Source: Okapia johnstoni (Eukaryota > Chordata > Mammalia > Artiodactyla > Giraffidae). From it: DNA of 64,000 nucleotides. Position 1 is the first letter of the stretch. Every line of letters begins with the position of its first letter. Under the pieces are notes generated by a model. It searched no databases. It was not told the origin of the DNA and was given only the letters and a program-made list of their open reading frames with translations. Location: assembly GCA_024291935.2 (NCBI GenBank), contig CM044311.1, forward strand, positions 20,297,001 to 20,361,000, given 5' to 3'. A program made the translations under genes and the position numbers. This document shows, in pieces, positions 11,365 to 23,567 of the stretch.

Positions 11365-12040
11365 TACAAACTTCAGCTGAATTCCCAGAGTTTTCAAAGC
11401 TATTTGAATAAACAAATAAACAAAAAATGTTCTTTGCAGTAGTAGAATTTAGTATCCAATTTTCTCATGTGCAGATAACAAAGTAGAATAAAGCTCAAAC
11501 AAGTACACATGGGACAGTAAGTAGAGTATCATGACTAAGACAGTACTAACACAGGATAAATTTGTGCTCTTTCTGGTAGATCACATCTTAAAGTATGTGA
11601 AGTGTTTAAGGAAAATGCATTCCTATTTTGATGTGATCATGATAGAACACATATCTCTCAGATTTAAAGGAGAAACTATCTCAAGCCCAGTCTCTGTGAT
11701 TTCCTCACAATTTTCCTATTGCCCAGATTTTGATTACATCAGTTTGGTTAACATAAAAATTTAATAACCTATACCTTAAGGGGATCATTTTAACAATAAA
11801 TATGCAAATAAAAATCCAGAATGAATTTCTTAGGAGACATTTCCTTAATCCCTTTGTGGTTCTCAATGTTCCACTTTTATTTATATGTTTGTTTAAATCT
11901 GAAAAAGAGATACAATAATGACATGAAAATGACCAATAAGATAAAAATTATATTGTCAATAATGGACTTTATTACAACATTGTCATTAGTTGGAAAAATC
12001 AATTATTTCCTATTCTCCATACATTTGCAATACTGTCTAG
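11365..12040. other. Unassigned AT-rich intergenic sequence
   Basis: The 125-codon frame that starts at 11821 runs into a SINE and is not a gene. Nothing else is recognised. Confidence 0.5.
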
Positions 12041-12044
12041 TTAT

Positions 12045-12262
12045 TCTTGGTGGTAGTGGTTTAGTTGCTAAGTTGTGCCCAACTTTTGCCCATAGGACAA
12101 AAGTAGCCCATACCCTGCCAGGCTCCTCTGTCCATGGGATTCTCCAGGCAAGAATACCGGAGTGGGTTGCCATTTTCTTCTCCAAGGGATCTTCCTGACC
12201 CAGGAATTGAACCCATATCTCCTGCATTGCAGGCAGATTCTTTACTGAGTGAGCTACATGGT
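12045..12262 (-). mobile_element. Bov-tA/Bov-A SINE
   Basis: Nearly full-length antisense copy: tail 'tttagttgctaagttgtgcc', middle 'gattctccaggcaagaatac', head 'cattgcaggcagattcttta'. A small internal duplication near 12087-12112 distinguishes it from neighbours. Confidence 0.88.
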
Positions 12263-12924
12263 GACAATTGCTATTAGTAACTATTATCCATACAGAAGCA
12301 TAAAAAAACTCCAACTCATGCTAATTTGATATCATTATATTTAAAATAAGTCACAGAAGAATAAAAATTATATAGTTGTTTAATATCGTATGCTGTTGCC
12401 TGTTTTAATAGTTCAAAACATAATTGGGTTCCTAAAACATATTTATTTGGGAGAACCTGAGAATTAGCTATTTGGAGAGCCTTTTTCAAATTAGCATGAA
12501 GGCCTTCAAAGAAAAGAATAAATAGCTTCTGTGATGTTTGGGTTAGAGAAGACTCTCTGTAAAGCTTCTGAAAGTTAACATTATCAGTTTCTGAGTGGCA
12601 GCAAAGGGAAAAAAAGTGTTTGTTGTATGGATATAAAATAAATCATACTCTTGGGGCATGATCCATTTTGAGAAGGGTTAAGGAAATGAATGTTGGCTAA
12701 GCCCAACACCTGGTAATTACCTGGTTGCTTCTTTCATTCTGAAGTTTAGTTTCATTTTCTATGTTGGAATCAGTAGTAATAAGATTATTAGCCATGTGAA
12801 AGAATAATTATTTCCTGAAATAACAGATGGATGGAATGATAATAGATGAGTAGAAAATAATAGATGAGTGGAAAGGAAATGAGACTCTAACCTGGACATA
12901 TTTATTAGGTCATTTCCAATACAC
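12263..12924. other. Unassigned AT-rich intergenic sequence
   Basis: Only a short duplicated phrase (aatagatgagt at about 12840 and 12859) is notable. Confidence 0.5.
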
Positions 12925-13515
12925 TAATCACTGCTGATGGTGATTGCAGCCATGAAATTAAAAGACGCTTACTCCTTGGAAGGAAGGTTATGGCCAACCT
13001 AGATAGCATATTTAAAAGCAGAGACATTACTTTGCCAACAAAGGTCCGTCTAATCAAGGCTATGGTTTTTCCAGTAGTCATGTATGGATGTGAGAGTTGG
13101 ACAGTGAAGAAGGCTGAGCGCTGAAGAATTGATGCTTTTGAACTGTGGTGTTGGAGAAGACTCTTGAGAGCCCCTTGGACAGCAAGGAGATCCAACCAGT
13201 CCATCCTAAAGGAGATCAGTCCTGGGTGTACATTGGAAGGACTGATGTTGAAGCTGAAACTCCAATACTTTGGCCACCTCATGTGAAGATTTGACTCATT
13301 GGAAAAGACCCTAAAGCTGGGAGGGATTGGGGGCAGGAGGAGAAGGGGAGGACAGAGGATGAGATGGCTGGATGGCATCACCAACTCGATGGACATGGGT
13401 TTGGGTAAACTCCGGGAGTTGGTGATGGATAGGGAGGCCAGGTGTGCTGCAATTCATGAGGTTGCAAAGAGTCGGACACCACTGAGAGACTGAACTCAAC
13501 TGTACTGAACTGAAT
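12925..13515 (+). mobile_element. BovB LINE 3' end
   Basis: Sense BovB starting in the post-YADD part of RT and ending with the tandem 'tgaact' terminus. The frame at 13299-13493 is the C-terminal end of the RT ORF ([20 protein letters not shown]). Upstream parts are broken by a stop near 13123. Antisense frames over it are shadows. Confidence 0.92.
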
Positions 13516-15350
13516 CCAAGTTATTAACTGAGATCTGATCTAGTGGATAAATTCAAGAAAATCCCATTTTTCAACAGCTAGTATGTTATCTCATGCAGTT
13601 TTATTGATTATGATGATAAAACTAGTGATGATAATTGCAAACATTAAAAATAATGATTTTCTTTTATCCATAATGTAAAATGAAATAGAAAAGACTGAAA
13701 AATAGGTATCAATTTTATATTATTTATCAACAAAGGAAATAATTGTGGATAACTGGTAGATCATTTGTAAGAGTGGAAATCTTTAACATCAACATTCAGA
13801 AATTCTGGAAAGCCCAACATATCATCTTGACATGTCCACCATATGTGCTTCTATATATGTGCTTTTCCAAGTATTTAGGCGAAAGTTTCTTACATGTGTG
13901 GGAGGTTACCTTTCTACATTTGCTTCTCTTCCAAGGGTTTTCTCCTATTTTCAACTGACATGTTACCAACAAACACAATTTCTGTGTTCTTATTTCAGAT
14001 AAGCCAGTTATTAGTATAGCTTAGCTTTATACTCTACAACTAAAAAGAAATGTCTTGCCATGTACCACTGCTATAGGTGCATTTTGAGACAGAAGATTTT
14101 TATTAAAGATTCAGTTAAGAGCTCATGGCTCTTCAGTAAGATTATCACTTGGTCAATTTAATTATGATTTCAAAAATTAAATTTGTAATTTTTTGTTCAA
14201 AGAACATCTTCTAATACAAATGTTCTTCAAAATTTGAACATGGCCTAATTTTAAATGACTAGATGTTTGATTCTATATATATTTTTTAACCTAAGCTTCT
14301 TTCTTTAATGCTCTAGTTCACTGAGAGGGACTTCAGAAGTTTAAACTCAAAATTGGCAGGATTCTGACAAGAAATTGGAAAGAAAAATCACCAGAATTCT
14401 TACCACATTAAACAGCACACTGTGAAAGATAATTATGACAGGCTGACTCAGGAAGCAGCAGAGTTTGGCTGTAGCATTCTAATAAGAGAAAGAGAAGATA
14501 ACTCTCACAAAATAAACTTGTATCAGCAAAGGCTTTTGAAATCTTTTTTTTTTCCTACATTTTTAAAATCACAGATGCTGATATACAGAAGCTATGGAGA
14601 CAGAGGAAAGAGCCAAATATATAATTTTAATCTAGTTTTGGAGATCAAGAACTTCAAAATATTTTCAGTTGCATTCCACATAACCATATTCCATCATGGA
14701 GAAAGCAGGCAGCACTGACATAGGAGCTTCACATCACATCACACACAGGAATGAAGAATGTGAAGGCCATTGAGCACGGAATTTTCCCAGTGTACTGCAA
14801 TTACAGGAACACCTGTGCTACCTAGCTGTGCACAGAGCCCTGTGAAATGCAATGTTCCAGAGCTGTCAAAATGTCTCATTTCTTGTCTCTAATGCAGAGG
14901 CCTAATTATACTGGATTTGGCTCTTTGGTTAGGCTGTGTTTTAGTTACAAGCATAAAGCAGAAGGTCTAATGATTTTTAATTTAACCAGAGACACAGTTG
15001 TAAGCGTTCGACTTTTTATCATTCTTTAAACAATGCTTCTGTTATATTTACAAAGAAAAATACGGGAGTTGCTGTGATATAGAAATGAAACAAATCATGA
15101 GAATGTTTTAACAGAACTGTTGATCTGTATTCATCTGAGATGCATTTCAGCTCTTAACATTTGAGTGAGTTATGTATTTTTCGCTCTGTGTTTACAAGAA
15201 TTAAACAGATTGGAAATTGGACTTCTTTTACTACCTGATGCTCACATTGATGAGTCAATAAACTGATATATTGAAGAAGTTGCTTACTTAAACAATATAG
15301 AGAGGTAGAAAATAATTATATTATGTCTTTAATATTTTATTAATAAAGCG
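13516..15350. other. Unassigned AT-rich intergenic sequence
   Basis: This is one of the longest stretches without a clear element. Frames reach 98 codons (14422-14718) but show no family resemblance. Nothing functional is supported. Confidence 0.5.
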
Positions 15351-15745
15351 TGTTCAGTTACTAAGTCGTGTCAAACTCTTTGTGACCCTATGGACTGTAG
15401 CATGTCAGGCTTCCCTGTCCTTCACTATATCCCAGAGTTTGCTCTAATGTTCGTTGAGTTGGTGATGCTTTCTAACCATCTCAAGCTCTGCCTCACCCTT
15501 CTCCTTTAGCCTTCAATCTTTCCCAGCATCAGGATTTTTTCCAGTAAGTCTGCTCTTCACCTCAGGTGGCCAAAGTATTGGAGCTTCAGCTTTGGCATCA
15601 GTTCTTTCAATGAATATTCAGGACTGATTTCCTTTAGGACTGACTGGTTTGATCTCCTTGCAGTACAAGGGACTCTCAAGTGTCTTCTCCAGCAACACAA
15701 TTTGAAAGCATCAATTCTTTGGTGCTCAGTCTCATTTATGGTCAA
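15351..15745 (-). mobile_element. BovB LINE 3' end
   Basis: Antisense BovB from its 3' terminus ('tgttcagttactaagtcgtg') into the RT C-terminus, breaking off in the 'ctttatggtc' region. Strongly diverged, with stops in the RT frame. Confidence 0.9.
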
Positions 15746-15790
15746 TTAGTTCAGCCAAAAAGAAAAAAAAATCAGTATTTCTGAGGCTAG

Positions 15791-16011
15791 GAAAGTGAAA
15801 GTGAAAGTGAAGTCGCTCAGTCGTGTCCGACTCTTTGCGACCCCATGGACTTGTAGCCCACCAGGCTTCTCCATCCATGGAATTTTCTAGGTAAGAGTTC
15901 TAGAGTGCGTTGCTATTTCCTTCTCCAAGGGATCTTCCCAACCCGGGGATCGAACCCAGGTCTCCCGCATTGCGGGCAGGCGCTTTACCTTCTGAGCCAC
16001 CAGGAAAGCCA
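15791..16011 (-). mobile_element. Bov-A SINE, CpG-retaining (young)
   Basis: Full-length antisense copy. It keeps many CpGs ('gtcgctcagtcgtgtccgac', 'cccgcattgcgggcaggcgc') that older copies have lost by deamination. It begins with a gaaagtgaaagtgaaagtg triplication. Confidence 0.92.
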
Positions 16012-16019
16012 GACAATTC

Positions 16020-16390
16020 CTTAAAAGTTCCCCTAGTAACAGAATATGTGTTTCCCAAGTTTACATGCCTCTTGAAAAAAGAAATAAAAGGTATAAGTTG
16101 GTACAAGTGGCAGTAACTTTGTTTTGAAAAAAATAAATCTTTCATTTTGGGAAGTTAATTGTGTAAGAGATTGAACTCTCACTCTTAGAGCTGTATAAAA
16201 TAAATTCTGCCTTTCTATAGTGTCTTATGCTCGACATATAATTCTACTTGGTCTATTTAAAGTCATTAACTGTGTCTTAATTGTATCTATGCTCGGCGCT
16301 CTTCTGAAGATCTTAATGAATAATCCCTTCATGTAGGGTGAATTCCCAAACACTCTGATAGAACAAAGCCTTAAGAATTAATTCTAGGCT
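16020..16390. other. Unassigned sequence between SINEs
   Basis: No repeat or coding signal is recognised. Confidence 0.5.
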
Positions 16391-16400
16391 GTATAATATA

Positions 16401-16615
16401 GAAGCCTTCCTGGTGGCTCAGATTGTAAAGTGCCTGCCCGGAATGCGGGAGACCCAGGGTTCGATCCCCGGGTTGGGAAGATCCCCTGGAGAAGGAAATA
16501 GCAACCCACTCCAGTACTCTTGCCTAGAAGATTCCATGGATGGAGGAGCCTGGTGGGCTACAGGTCCACGGGATCGCAAAAAGTTGGACACGACTGAGCG
16601 ACTTCACTTTCACTT
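16401..16615 (+). mobile_element. Bov-tA SINE with 9-bp TSD
   Basis: Full-length sense copy with CpGs retained in the promoter-like head ('gttcgatccccgg', a B-box-like motif) and tail 'cgacttcactttcacttt'. It is flanked by tataatata at 16392-16400 and 16616-16624. Confidence 0.93.
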
Positions 16616-16675
16616 TATAATATATAAAATGATTATTTTCTGCATATGCTGTAAATTTTTTGCGCCCTAACTTTA

Positions 16676-16899
16676 CTGGGCTCCCCTGGTGGTTCAGTGG
16701 TAAAGAATACACCTGCCAGTGCAGGAGACACGGATTGGATCCCTGGGTTAGGAAGAGCCTCTGGAGAAGGAAATGGCAGCCCACTTCAGTATTCTTGCCT
16801 GGGAAACCTCACGGACAGAGGAGCTTTGTGGGCCTCAGTCCATGGGGTAAAGAGTCAGACACAACTTAGCGACTAAACAACAACAACAACAACAACAAT
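16676..16899 (+). mobile_element. Bov-tA SINE with (CAA)n tail
   Basis: Full-length sense copy ending 'gcgactaaacaa' and running into a (CAA)6 microsatellite. A weak duplication (tttact) is present on both sides. It lies only about 60 bp from the previous SINE. Confidence 0.92.
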
Positions 16900-17684
16900 T
16901 TTACTTACCTCAATGGAATATGAATTCTCTAGAGTTCTAGAGGGAAATATCACATCTCGGCAATATATTGCCACAGTATTTGATCCTCTATTGGAAGGTC
17001 AGCTTAAATCTTGTATATTTAATAGGGACAACTAGCTCAAGATATGTGAGCTTTTTATAGTTTTCTTTTTTCTTTTTTTTTTAATTAGTTTATCTATTTT
17101 TTAACTTTACAAACACTGTAGGTGTGAGACTCTAATATCATATCTCTTAATTTTGTATTGAATTGTATTGTACAAAATCTTAGGTTATTTTTACAGAAGA
17201 AGACATATACAGATTTAACAATCAAGAAAGCAATGTGAAGTGTCAGAAAATAAAACTTAGAAGTATCTCAGTATGAATTCAATGATATTTTATAGAAACT
17301 GAAAGAGTTGCCACTTAAAAAAATGCCCATTGGCATTCATTGCTTAAAGTGTACAAGACTGTCCACACTGAAAACTACTTGGTAAATTAAGCATAGTTAT
17401 GTGATAATTGAAATTTTTAGTGGAATAAAATCACTGGACTACTGTGGCTTGGGATACCACTAGACTAGAGATATATATTGAACAGATGAGTGATTTCTGG
17501 ACTGTGCTTTAAAAAACATAGAAATTTTTAAGAACGTTAATAAGCATTTTGGGAATAAAGAAGTTCTTCACAAGTCAGATTGTGAAATGTTACATGTTAA
17601 ATTTCTCTGAAGAATCCAGAGTAAGCATTAGCAATGTGAGATTCCCTAAGTTTAAAAAAAAATTAAGTGTTTAACTTACTCTTT
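16900..17684. other. Mostly unassigned; small L1 tail remnant
   Basis: Positions 17055-17115 (T-rich, then 'aattagtttatctattttttaactttaca') resemble an antisense bovine L1 3' tail. The rest shows nothing recognisable. Confidence 0.45.
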
Positions 17685-18092
17685 CCAAAACTCCTTATAT
17701 ATTATTCAAATTTTTTATTTTTTTTATTTTAAATTAGTTTATTTATCTATTTTTTAACTTTACAATATTGTATTTGTTTTGCCATACATTGATATGAATC
17801 CACTATGGGTGTACATGTGTTCCCCCTCCAGAACACCCCTCTCACCTCCCTCCCTATCCCATCCCTCCAGGTGAAATATTGTTGATTTAAAATGCATTTA
17901 ATTTCTGCTGTAGAGCAATTATTTATATATATATATATATCATATACATATATGATATATATATATACTTTTTCATAGCTTTTGTCATTATCACAGAATA
18001 TTTACTATATTTCACTGTGCTATACAATAGGATCATGTTGTTTAGCCATCCTATGTATACTAGTCTGCATCTGCTAATCCCAAACTCCCAAC
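17685..18092 (-). mobile_element. L1 3' UTR segments, antisense
   Basis: 17685-17880 is the complement of the bovine L1 3' end ('tttaactttacaatattgta', 'gccatacattgatatgaatcc', C-rich 'cctcccta'). 17990-18092 ('gctatacaataggatcatgttg', 'gcatctgctaatcccaaactc') resembles another L1 3' UTR in the same orientation. A TA microsatellite lies between them. Confidence 0.7.
17923..17968. repeat. (TA)n-rich microsatellite
   Basis: TA runs around a near-palindromic 'atatcatatacatatatgatat'-like core. Confidence 0.9.
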
Positions 18093-18196
18093 TATCTTTC
18101 AATATTTTTATATTTAAAATAAAAATGTTTACAAGTTTAGAGCTTTGTAAATTATTTAAAGCAAACACTCTTTAACAACTATTAGGTCAGAAAATA

Positions 18197-18388
18197 AGTG
18201 GCTCAGATGGTAAAGAATCCACCTGCAATGCAGGAGACTGGGGTTCAATCCCTGGGTTGGGAAGATCACCTGGAGAAGGGAATGGCTACCTACTCCAGTA
18301 TTCTTGCCTGGAGAATTCCCATTGACAGGAGCCTGGTGGGCTACAGTCCAGGGGGTCGCAAAGAGACACTGAGTCACTAGCACTTTTC
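18197..18388 (+). mobile_element. Bov-tA SINE with 13-bp TSD
   Basis: Sense copy missing the first bases of the head. It is flanked by aggtcagaaaata (18184-18196) and aggttagaaaata (18389-18401), one mismatch apart. Confidence 0.93.
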
Positions 18389-18401
18389 AGGTTAGAAAAT
18401 A

Positions 18402-18797
18402 GAAATTCTGCATATACATTCTACTATCTTCTTCTGAGTACATCCTGGCTTTCATGATAAGCACTATAATGTTATGTAAAATAACTTAATTATTCCATAG
18501 TTTTCCTTCTTTTCAATTATTTTTTTAATCCATCTGTGCCCTCTTGTTCTCTTTTATTGTTTAATTTGCTACTTCTTTGTCTAAGCAGTCAAATTTTCAT
18601 CTGAAATTTCCCACAATCTGGGTTTTGCTGGTTGGACTTGATGTTACAGTTTAATACGTGTCTGTCACTTGTAATTTTTGTTAACTGATAATTAGTAATT
18701 TGATTTAGGGTATAATTAGATTTAATGTCAATGTTTTGGCAAGGCTACTTCACAGATAACATGTTTACTTCAATTAGGGAGAATGTAGTATTTGTCT
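18402..18797. other. Unassigned AT-rich sequence
   Basis: Nothing recognised. Confidence 0.5.
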
Positions 18798-18811
18798 ACA
18801 CATGTTGTGAT

Positions 18812-19018
18812 GTGTGCTTCACATGAGATTCAGTGGTAAAGAATCCACTTGCCAATTTAGGAGACACAGGTTCAATCTTGGCATTGGGAAGATCCCCTGG
18901 AGAAGGAATGACAACCCACTTCAGTATTCTTGCCCAAGAAATCCCTTGAACAGAGGAGCCTGGCAGGCTACAACATATATTGTCACAAAGAGTTGGACAC
19001 AACTGATCAAACACATGC
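18812..19018 (+). mobile_element. Bov-tA SINE with perfect 14-bp TSD
   Basis: Sense copy bounded by acacatgttgtgat at 18798-18811 and 19019-19032. The body is diverged from its relatives although the target duplication is intact. Confidence 0.94.
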
Positions 19019-19351
19019 ACACATGTTGTGATACCACCATGATTTTCTGTTAATTCTTTAGGGATTTGAATGAATGAATTTGCTCTCATTATAAAATTTC
19101 TTCTTCACAAAACTAGAATATATTTTTAAAAATACATTTCATTTCATCCATGTCTTAGTTACCAGGAGATATAGTTAAGAGGAAATGCAGAATAGATTCT
19201 CTCTCTTCTTTACCAACTGTTACAGAGTTAATTTTCTAGAATCTTCAAAAGATAAATAAATTATTATTTTTTAGTTAAAAGTGAAAATCAGTTTCAATTT
19301 AAACTGGTGAAATTAAATATATTTGATTTGGTTTGATGTGTTGTACTTATT

Positions 19352-19558
19352 GGGCTTCCCTGGTGGCTCAGATGGGAAAGAATCTGCCTGCAATACAAAC
19401 ATGGGTTCAGTTCCTGGCTTGGGAATATATTCTGGAAAAGAGAATGGCTACTCACTCCAGTATTCTTGCCTGGAAAATTCCATGAAAAGAGGAGCATGGT
19501 TTGCTACAGCCTGATCTGTTAGTTGACTGAGTAACTAGCACTTCTATCTTCACTTCCA
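19352..19558 (+). mobile_element. Bov-tA SINE with 11-bp TSD
   Basis: Sense copy starting 'gggcttccctggtggctcag'. It is flanked by ttgtacttatt (19341-19351) and ttgtatttatt (19559-19569). Confidence 0.92.
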
Positions 19559-19748
19559 TTGTATTTATTATTTTCACTGATGTCAAAATTTTTCCATCTT
19601 TGGCATTTCACTCAATCATTTCTTTTAGTGGGAAATTGTATTCCAGGACCACAATCTGTATATTAGGGGTGGTCATTGTTTTTAAGAAATATGAATACAA
19701 TTCCCCGTGAATTCTTATGTGACAAATATTTTCCTACTTTAATCTCTG

Positions 19749-20222
19749 TAAGTCCGACATCTAGTCAAGGCTATGGTTTTTCCAGTAGTCATGTATGGAT
19801 GTGAGAGTTGTACGGTGAAGAAAGCTGAGCGTCGAACAACTGATGCTTTTGAACTGTGGTGGTGGAGAAGACTCTTGAGAGTCCCTTGGACTGCAAGAAG
19901 ATCCAACCAGTCCATCCTAAAGGAGATCAGCCCTGGGTGTTCATTGGAAGGACTGATGTTGAAGCTGAAACTCCAGTACTTTGGCCACCTCATGAGAAGA
20001 TTTGATGCATTGGAAAAGACCCTAATGCTGGGAAGGATTGGGGGCAGGTGGAGAAGGGGACAATAGAGGATGAGATGGCTGAATGGCATCACCGACTCGA
20101 TGGACATGGGTTTGGGTAGACTCCGGGAGTTGGTGATGGACAGGGAGGCCTGTCATGCTGCGATTCGTGGGGTTACAGAGTCGGACATGACTGAGCAACT
20201 GAGCTGAAGTGAATTGAACTGA
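19749..20222 (+). mobile_element. BovB LINE 3' end
   Basis: Sense BovB covering the RT C-terminal region and terminus 'gaattgaactgagg'. One open frame (19773-20066) runs through the segment containing KAERRTTDAFELWWWRRLL and stops at an in-frame TAG where relatives continue. Confidence 0.92.
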
Positions 20223-20379
20223 GGTTCAGAGGTGTTACATAGCTTCCTCAAGTTCATGTGATTACTGAATAATAAACTGGGATATGAATACAGTAAAGAT
20301 GGAGAATTTTATAACACAGAAAACAAGGAGGAATAATTACAGAAGCAGAGTACTTCAGTGAACGGGATGGAATAAATCC

Positions 20380-20702
20380 AGTCTCTTGAACTACAAGGAG
20401 ATCAAACCAGTCAATCCCAAAGGAAATCAACTCTGAATATTCTTTGGAAGAGCTGATGCTGAAGCTAAAGTTCTAATACTTTGGCCACCTGATTTGAATG
20501 GTCGACTCACTGGGTAAGACTCTGACACTGGGGAAGCCTGAAGGCAAAGGGAGAATGAGATAGCAGAGGAAGAGATGGTTGGATAGCATCACCAACTTAA
20601 TGGACATGAATCTGAGCAAACTCTGGAAGATAGTGGAGAGAGAAGCATGGTGCGCTGCAGTCCATGGAGTTACAGAGTTGGACACAACTTGACAACTGAA
20701 AA
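20380..20702 (+). mobile_element. BovB LINE 3' end, diverged
   Basis: A second sense BovB, 158 bp downstream of the previous one and covering a shorter 3' part. It is more diverged, so it is likely an independent, older insertion rather than a tandem duplication. Confidence 0.88.
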
Positions 20703-21829
20703 ACGATAAAAAATAAAAGGACTCAATTCAGACGTGAACACAGGCAGTTTATATTTTAAAAAATGAAGTGAAGAAAGAGCTTACATATGTGCAGATGCAG
20801 GTAAGTTGTAACATTTAATGTGAAATTTCTCTGATTGCTCCTATTAAGCAGCTCTTCAACTAAGTGAAGAGCTGGGGAAGGAGGTGGAACTTTAAAGAGA
20901 ATTAAAGATGCAAAATTATTTAGGAAGGCAAAGACTAAATTGACTTTAAAAAATCAGAATTCTAAGGCAGGACTAAGAGCTTGTCATTGTGTGTTTTCTC
21001 CTGTCATACTCAACACAGGTAAAAGTAGAGAGTAGGTAGGATATTAGATTTCAACAGCATTTTGGTTTTGACTAGAGGGAAATAAGGAGAACATCACAAA
21101 GAAAGAGAAAAAAAAATGTGAGTAAAGGAAATACCACTGATGACTGCTCTTAGAGTCAAAGCTAGGTAAAAAGAGAAGAAAAAAAAAATCATTATCAATC
21201 ATGGAACTGAAACCAAGTAAGGAAGAGAAAAAAGCATACGCTTTCAGAGTCAGAGAAATATGAAGGGACAAACGCACTGGAGTTCTTGATGAATTGGAGG
21301 AATCTGGGAGCTGAGAGGAACAGACAAAGGGAGTGAAATTATTAGGATAGGGTGTGGGAGGCTAATATGCTAGAAATTGAGATGATGGGGGGTGCACTTC
21401 TAGGCACTTTGGATTAGGATGTACTCAGACTCCTTTTCCATGCATCTTATTCCACCTTTTCTGAAATACCCTATTTAATTCTCTTTTTTATCTCCCAGTC
21501 TGACCATACATCTCCTCAAAGCACAGTTCAAATTTTCCTCTACCAAACCATTAATTATAACATATTCTACAGTGATTTTTCTCTGCCTAAAAGCATTTTA
21601 GCAATGAAAGTTGTTGCCACACAATGCAGTCCTACAATAAATAAACTGTTTTGTCCGGATTTTCTTTGGTAGTTGTATGATTGCAATATTATTTCTTTAT
21701 GCATGTATCTCCATCACTCGTATAGAATACTTAATGAAGTCTTGTCAAGGAATAAAATTAACCAATGATAAACTATCTTGATTTCATAAGTCTCATTTAA
21801 TAAGGTGTCCTTTGCGAAGCCATATTTTG
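20703..21829. other. Mostly unassigned; possible L2 remnant
   Basis: The stretch 21510-21570 ('catctcctcaaagcacagttc...') is reminiscent of an L2 3' end but too diverged to assert. The rest is purine-rich and unassigned. Confidence 0.35.
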
Positions 21830-21890
21830 TGGCCACTTACTAGGTATGTGATCTTAGATTTATTTCTGAACTTCTGTAAGACTAAGGACA
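21830..21890 (-). mobile_element. Possible MIR fragment
   Basis: 'ccacttactaggtatgtgatcttag...aacttctgtaagac' follows the MIR core in antisense. Short and diverged. Confidence 0.45.
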
Positions 21891-21943
21891 CAGCTCACAT
21901 AAGATAATTGGTAGTTAACTAGATACAATATATGACAACAGTG

Positions 21944-22212
21944 AACACCTTAAATAAGTTTCATTGGGCCTAAGAGAAGCAATTCATGTATTAGTAAGAG
22001 AAAAGAAGAATCATTTATGTCTTACTCTATTTTTATGTAGAAGAAAATCTTAAAGCCAATCATTCTTTTTGAAAGTTATGTTTTTATGCCCAATAATGAA
22101 TAGCTCTTCAAAGCAACCATTGAGCATGGTGATTTTTTCACTCTGCACATTTGTTTCTCATAATACATAAGATGAACTTTCTAAATTTCTCTATTGGTCC
22201 TGATCATTACAC
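21944..22212 (+). repeat. Long inverted repeat, left arm
   Basis: The reverse complement of this stretch recurs at 22712-22982. Matching landmarks include cattgggcctaagagaag, gcccaataatgaatagct, and tctgcacatttgtttctcat/aatacataagatga. By eye the arms are about 85% identical with a few small indels. No repeat family is recognised in the arm. Confidence 0.85.
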
Positions 22213-22451
22213 AGGGTATCATTAAAGCCATAAAAATGTAACCCACTGTGTAATCATGTTCAGATACATTTCATCATACATTTCACAGAATGCTGAAGAT
22301 AAATTTAGAAAAATGTAGAAATTTGTGATTTTAAATCACTAAACACTAAAATAAAGCATGTTGATCTTCTAAAATCGAAAGCCTAATATAACAAAATTAC
22401 ATATATAATATTTTTTATGATATTACTAGTTGAATAATCAATATTACATTG

Positions 22452-22658
22452 ATATAGTCACTCTGCTGTGTCTGACTCTTTGTGATCTCAAGGACTATAG
22501 CTTGACAGACTTCTCTGTCCAACGGGATTCTCCAGAGAAGAATATTTGAGGGCATTGCCATGCCCACCTCTAAGCGATCTTCCTAACCCAGGGATTGAAC
22601 TCAGGTTTCCCACATTGCAGGCAGATTCTTTACCATCTGAGCCACCAGGAGGAAGCCA
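22452..22658 (-). mobile_element. Bov-A SINE in the loop of the inverted repeat
   Basis: Antisense copy ('gtcactctgctgtgtctgac', 'gggattctccagagaagaat', 'gccaccaggaggaagcc'). It lies between the two inverted-repeat arms. Confidence 0.88.
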
Positions 22659-22711
22659 CAATATATGACACATTCTGTAAAATACCTGGGTTAATATCAA
22701 TGATATCAACG

Positions 22712-22982
22712 TAGTATCAATCAGGACTGATAGAGACATTAAGGAATTTCATCTTATGTATTATGAGAAACAAATGTGCAGAGTGAAAACATCACCATGG
22801 TCAGCGATTGCTTTGCAAAGCTATTCATTATTGGGCATAGCATAACTTTCAACTTAGAATCACTGATTGGCTTTAAGATCTTCATCTATGTAAAAAGTGA
22901 GTAAAACATAAATGACTCTTCTTTTCTCTTATTAATGCATGCATTACTTCTCTTAGGCCCAATGAAAATTATTTAAGGTGTT
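22712..22982 (-). repeat. Long inverted repeat, right arm
   Basis: Reverse-complement partner of 21944-22212. Fainter similarity seems to extend inward (22680-22711 against 22213-22290). The spacer is about 500 bp, of which about 207 bp is the SINE. Confidence 0.85.
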
Positions 22983-22984
22983 AA

Positions 22985-23567
22985 TTATCTTTTTTAACAT
23001 TTGACAGATGTCCACCATATGAGACAAATATTTATTCCACTGAAGTCCTAACGGGGCTTTCTGGTATGTAGGTGTTTTATTGAATTATTGATAATAAGTC
23101 AATAATTCTGATTTGGAAATTAAATTTATTTAAGAACACTATAGTGCTTGTTCCATTACTCAGCACTTTGCTCCTTAAACAAGATAGCTGAGGAATTCTG
23201 CTCTTATATCTTCCATTCTGCAATTCTCCCACTAATATGGACATTGGCAATCGATGCTAAGACCCTCTTGCTTAAATTGTTTTAAAATACTAAGTGTGGT
23301 AAAATATAATTTTATCTTCTAGGCCTGGACTATGTGTCCTTACTCCCTGATTTCCCACTTTCTTAATCTTACATCATAGCTGTCTAGTACCTCTTACCTT
23401 CCAAATTCCAAAACTATAATTTTCAGTTTATTCCTGCTTGTCAATTTCTACAGACTAAAGTGATTAAAAATAAAATATGCCATGACTCATAACCTCAAAA
23501 TACTTGATATGCAGGGGAAAAGAATTAAGCACGAGTAGCATGCATTCAATTCACAATTGTTATTGTA
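22985..23567. other. Unassigned intergenic sequence
   Basis: No repeat or coding signal is recognised. Confidence 0.5.

Noticed and set aside
11821..12198. 125-codon frame as a possible gene
   Set aside because: Its second half is an antisense SINE and its first half is unassigned AT-rich DNA.
14422..14718. 98-codon plus-strand frame
   Set aside because: No homology is recognised and there is no splice or promoter context; length is within chance for this much sequence.
16440..16475. tRNA gene (B-box-like gttcgatcc)
   Set aside because: It is the tRNA-derived head of a Bov-tA SINE; no cloverleaf is retained.
19749..20702. Local tandem duplication of BovB
   Set aside because: The two copies have different 5' ends and different divergence, so two insertions are more likely.
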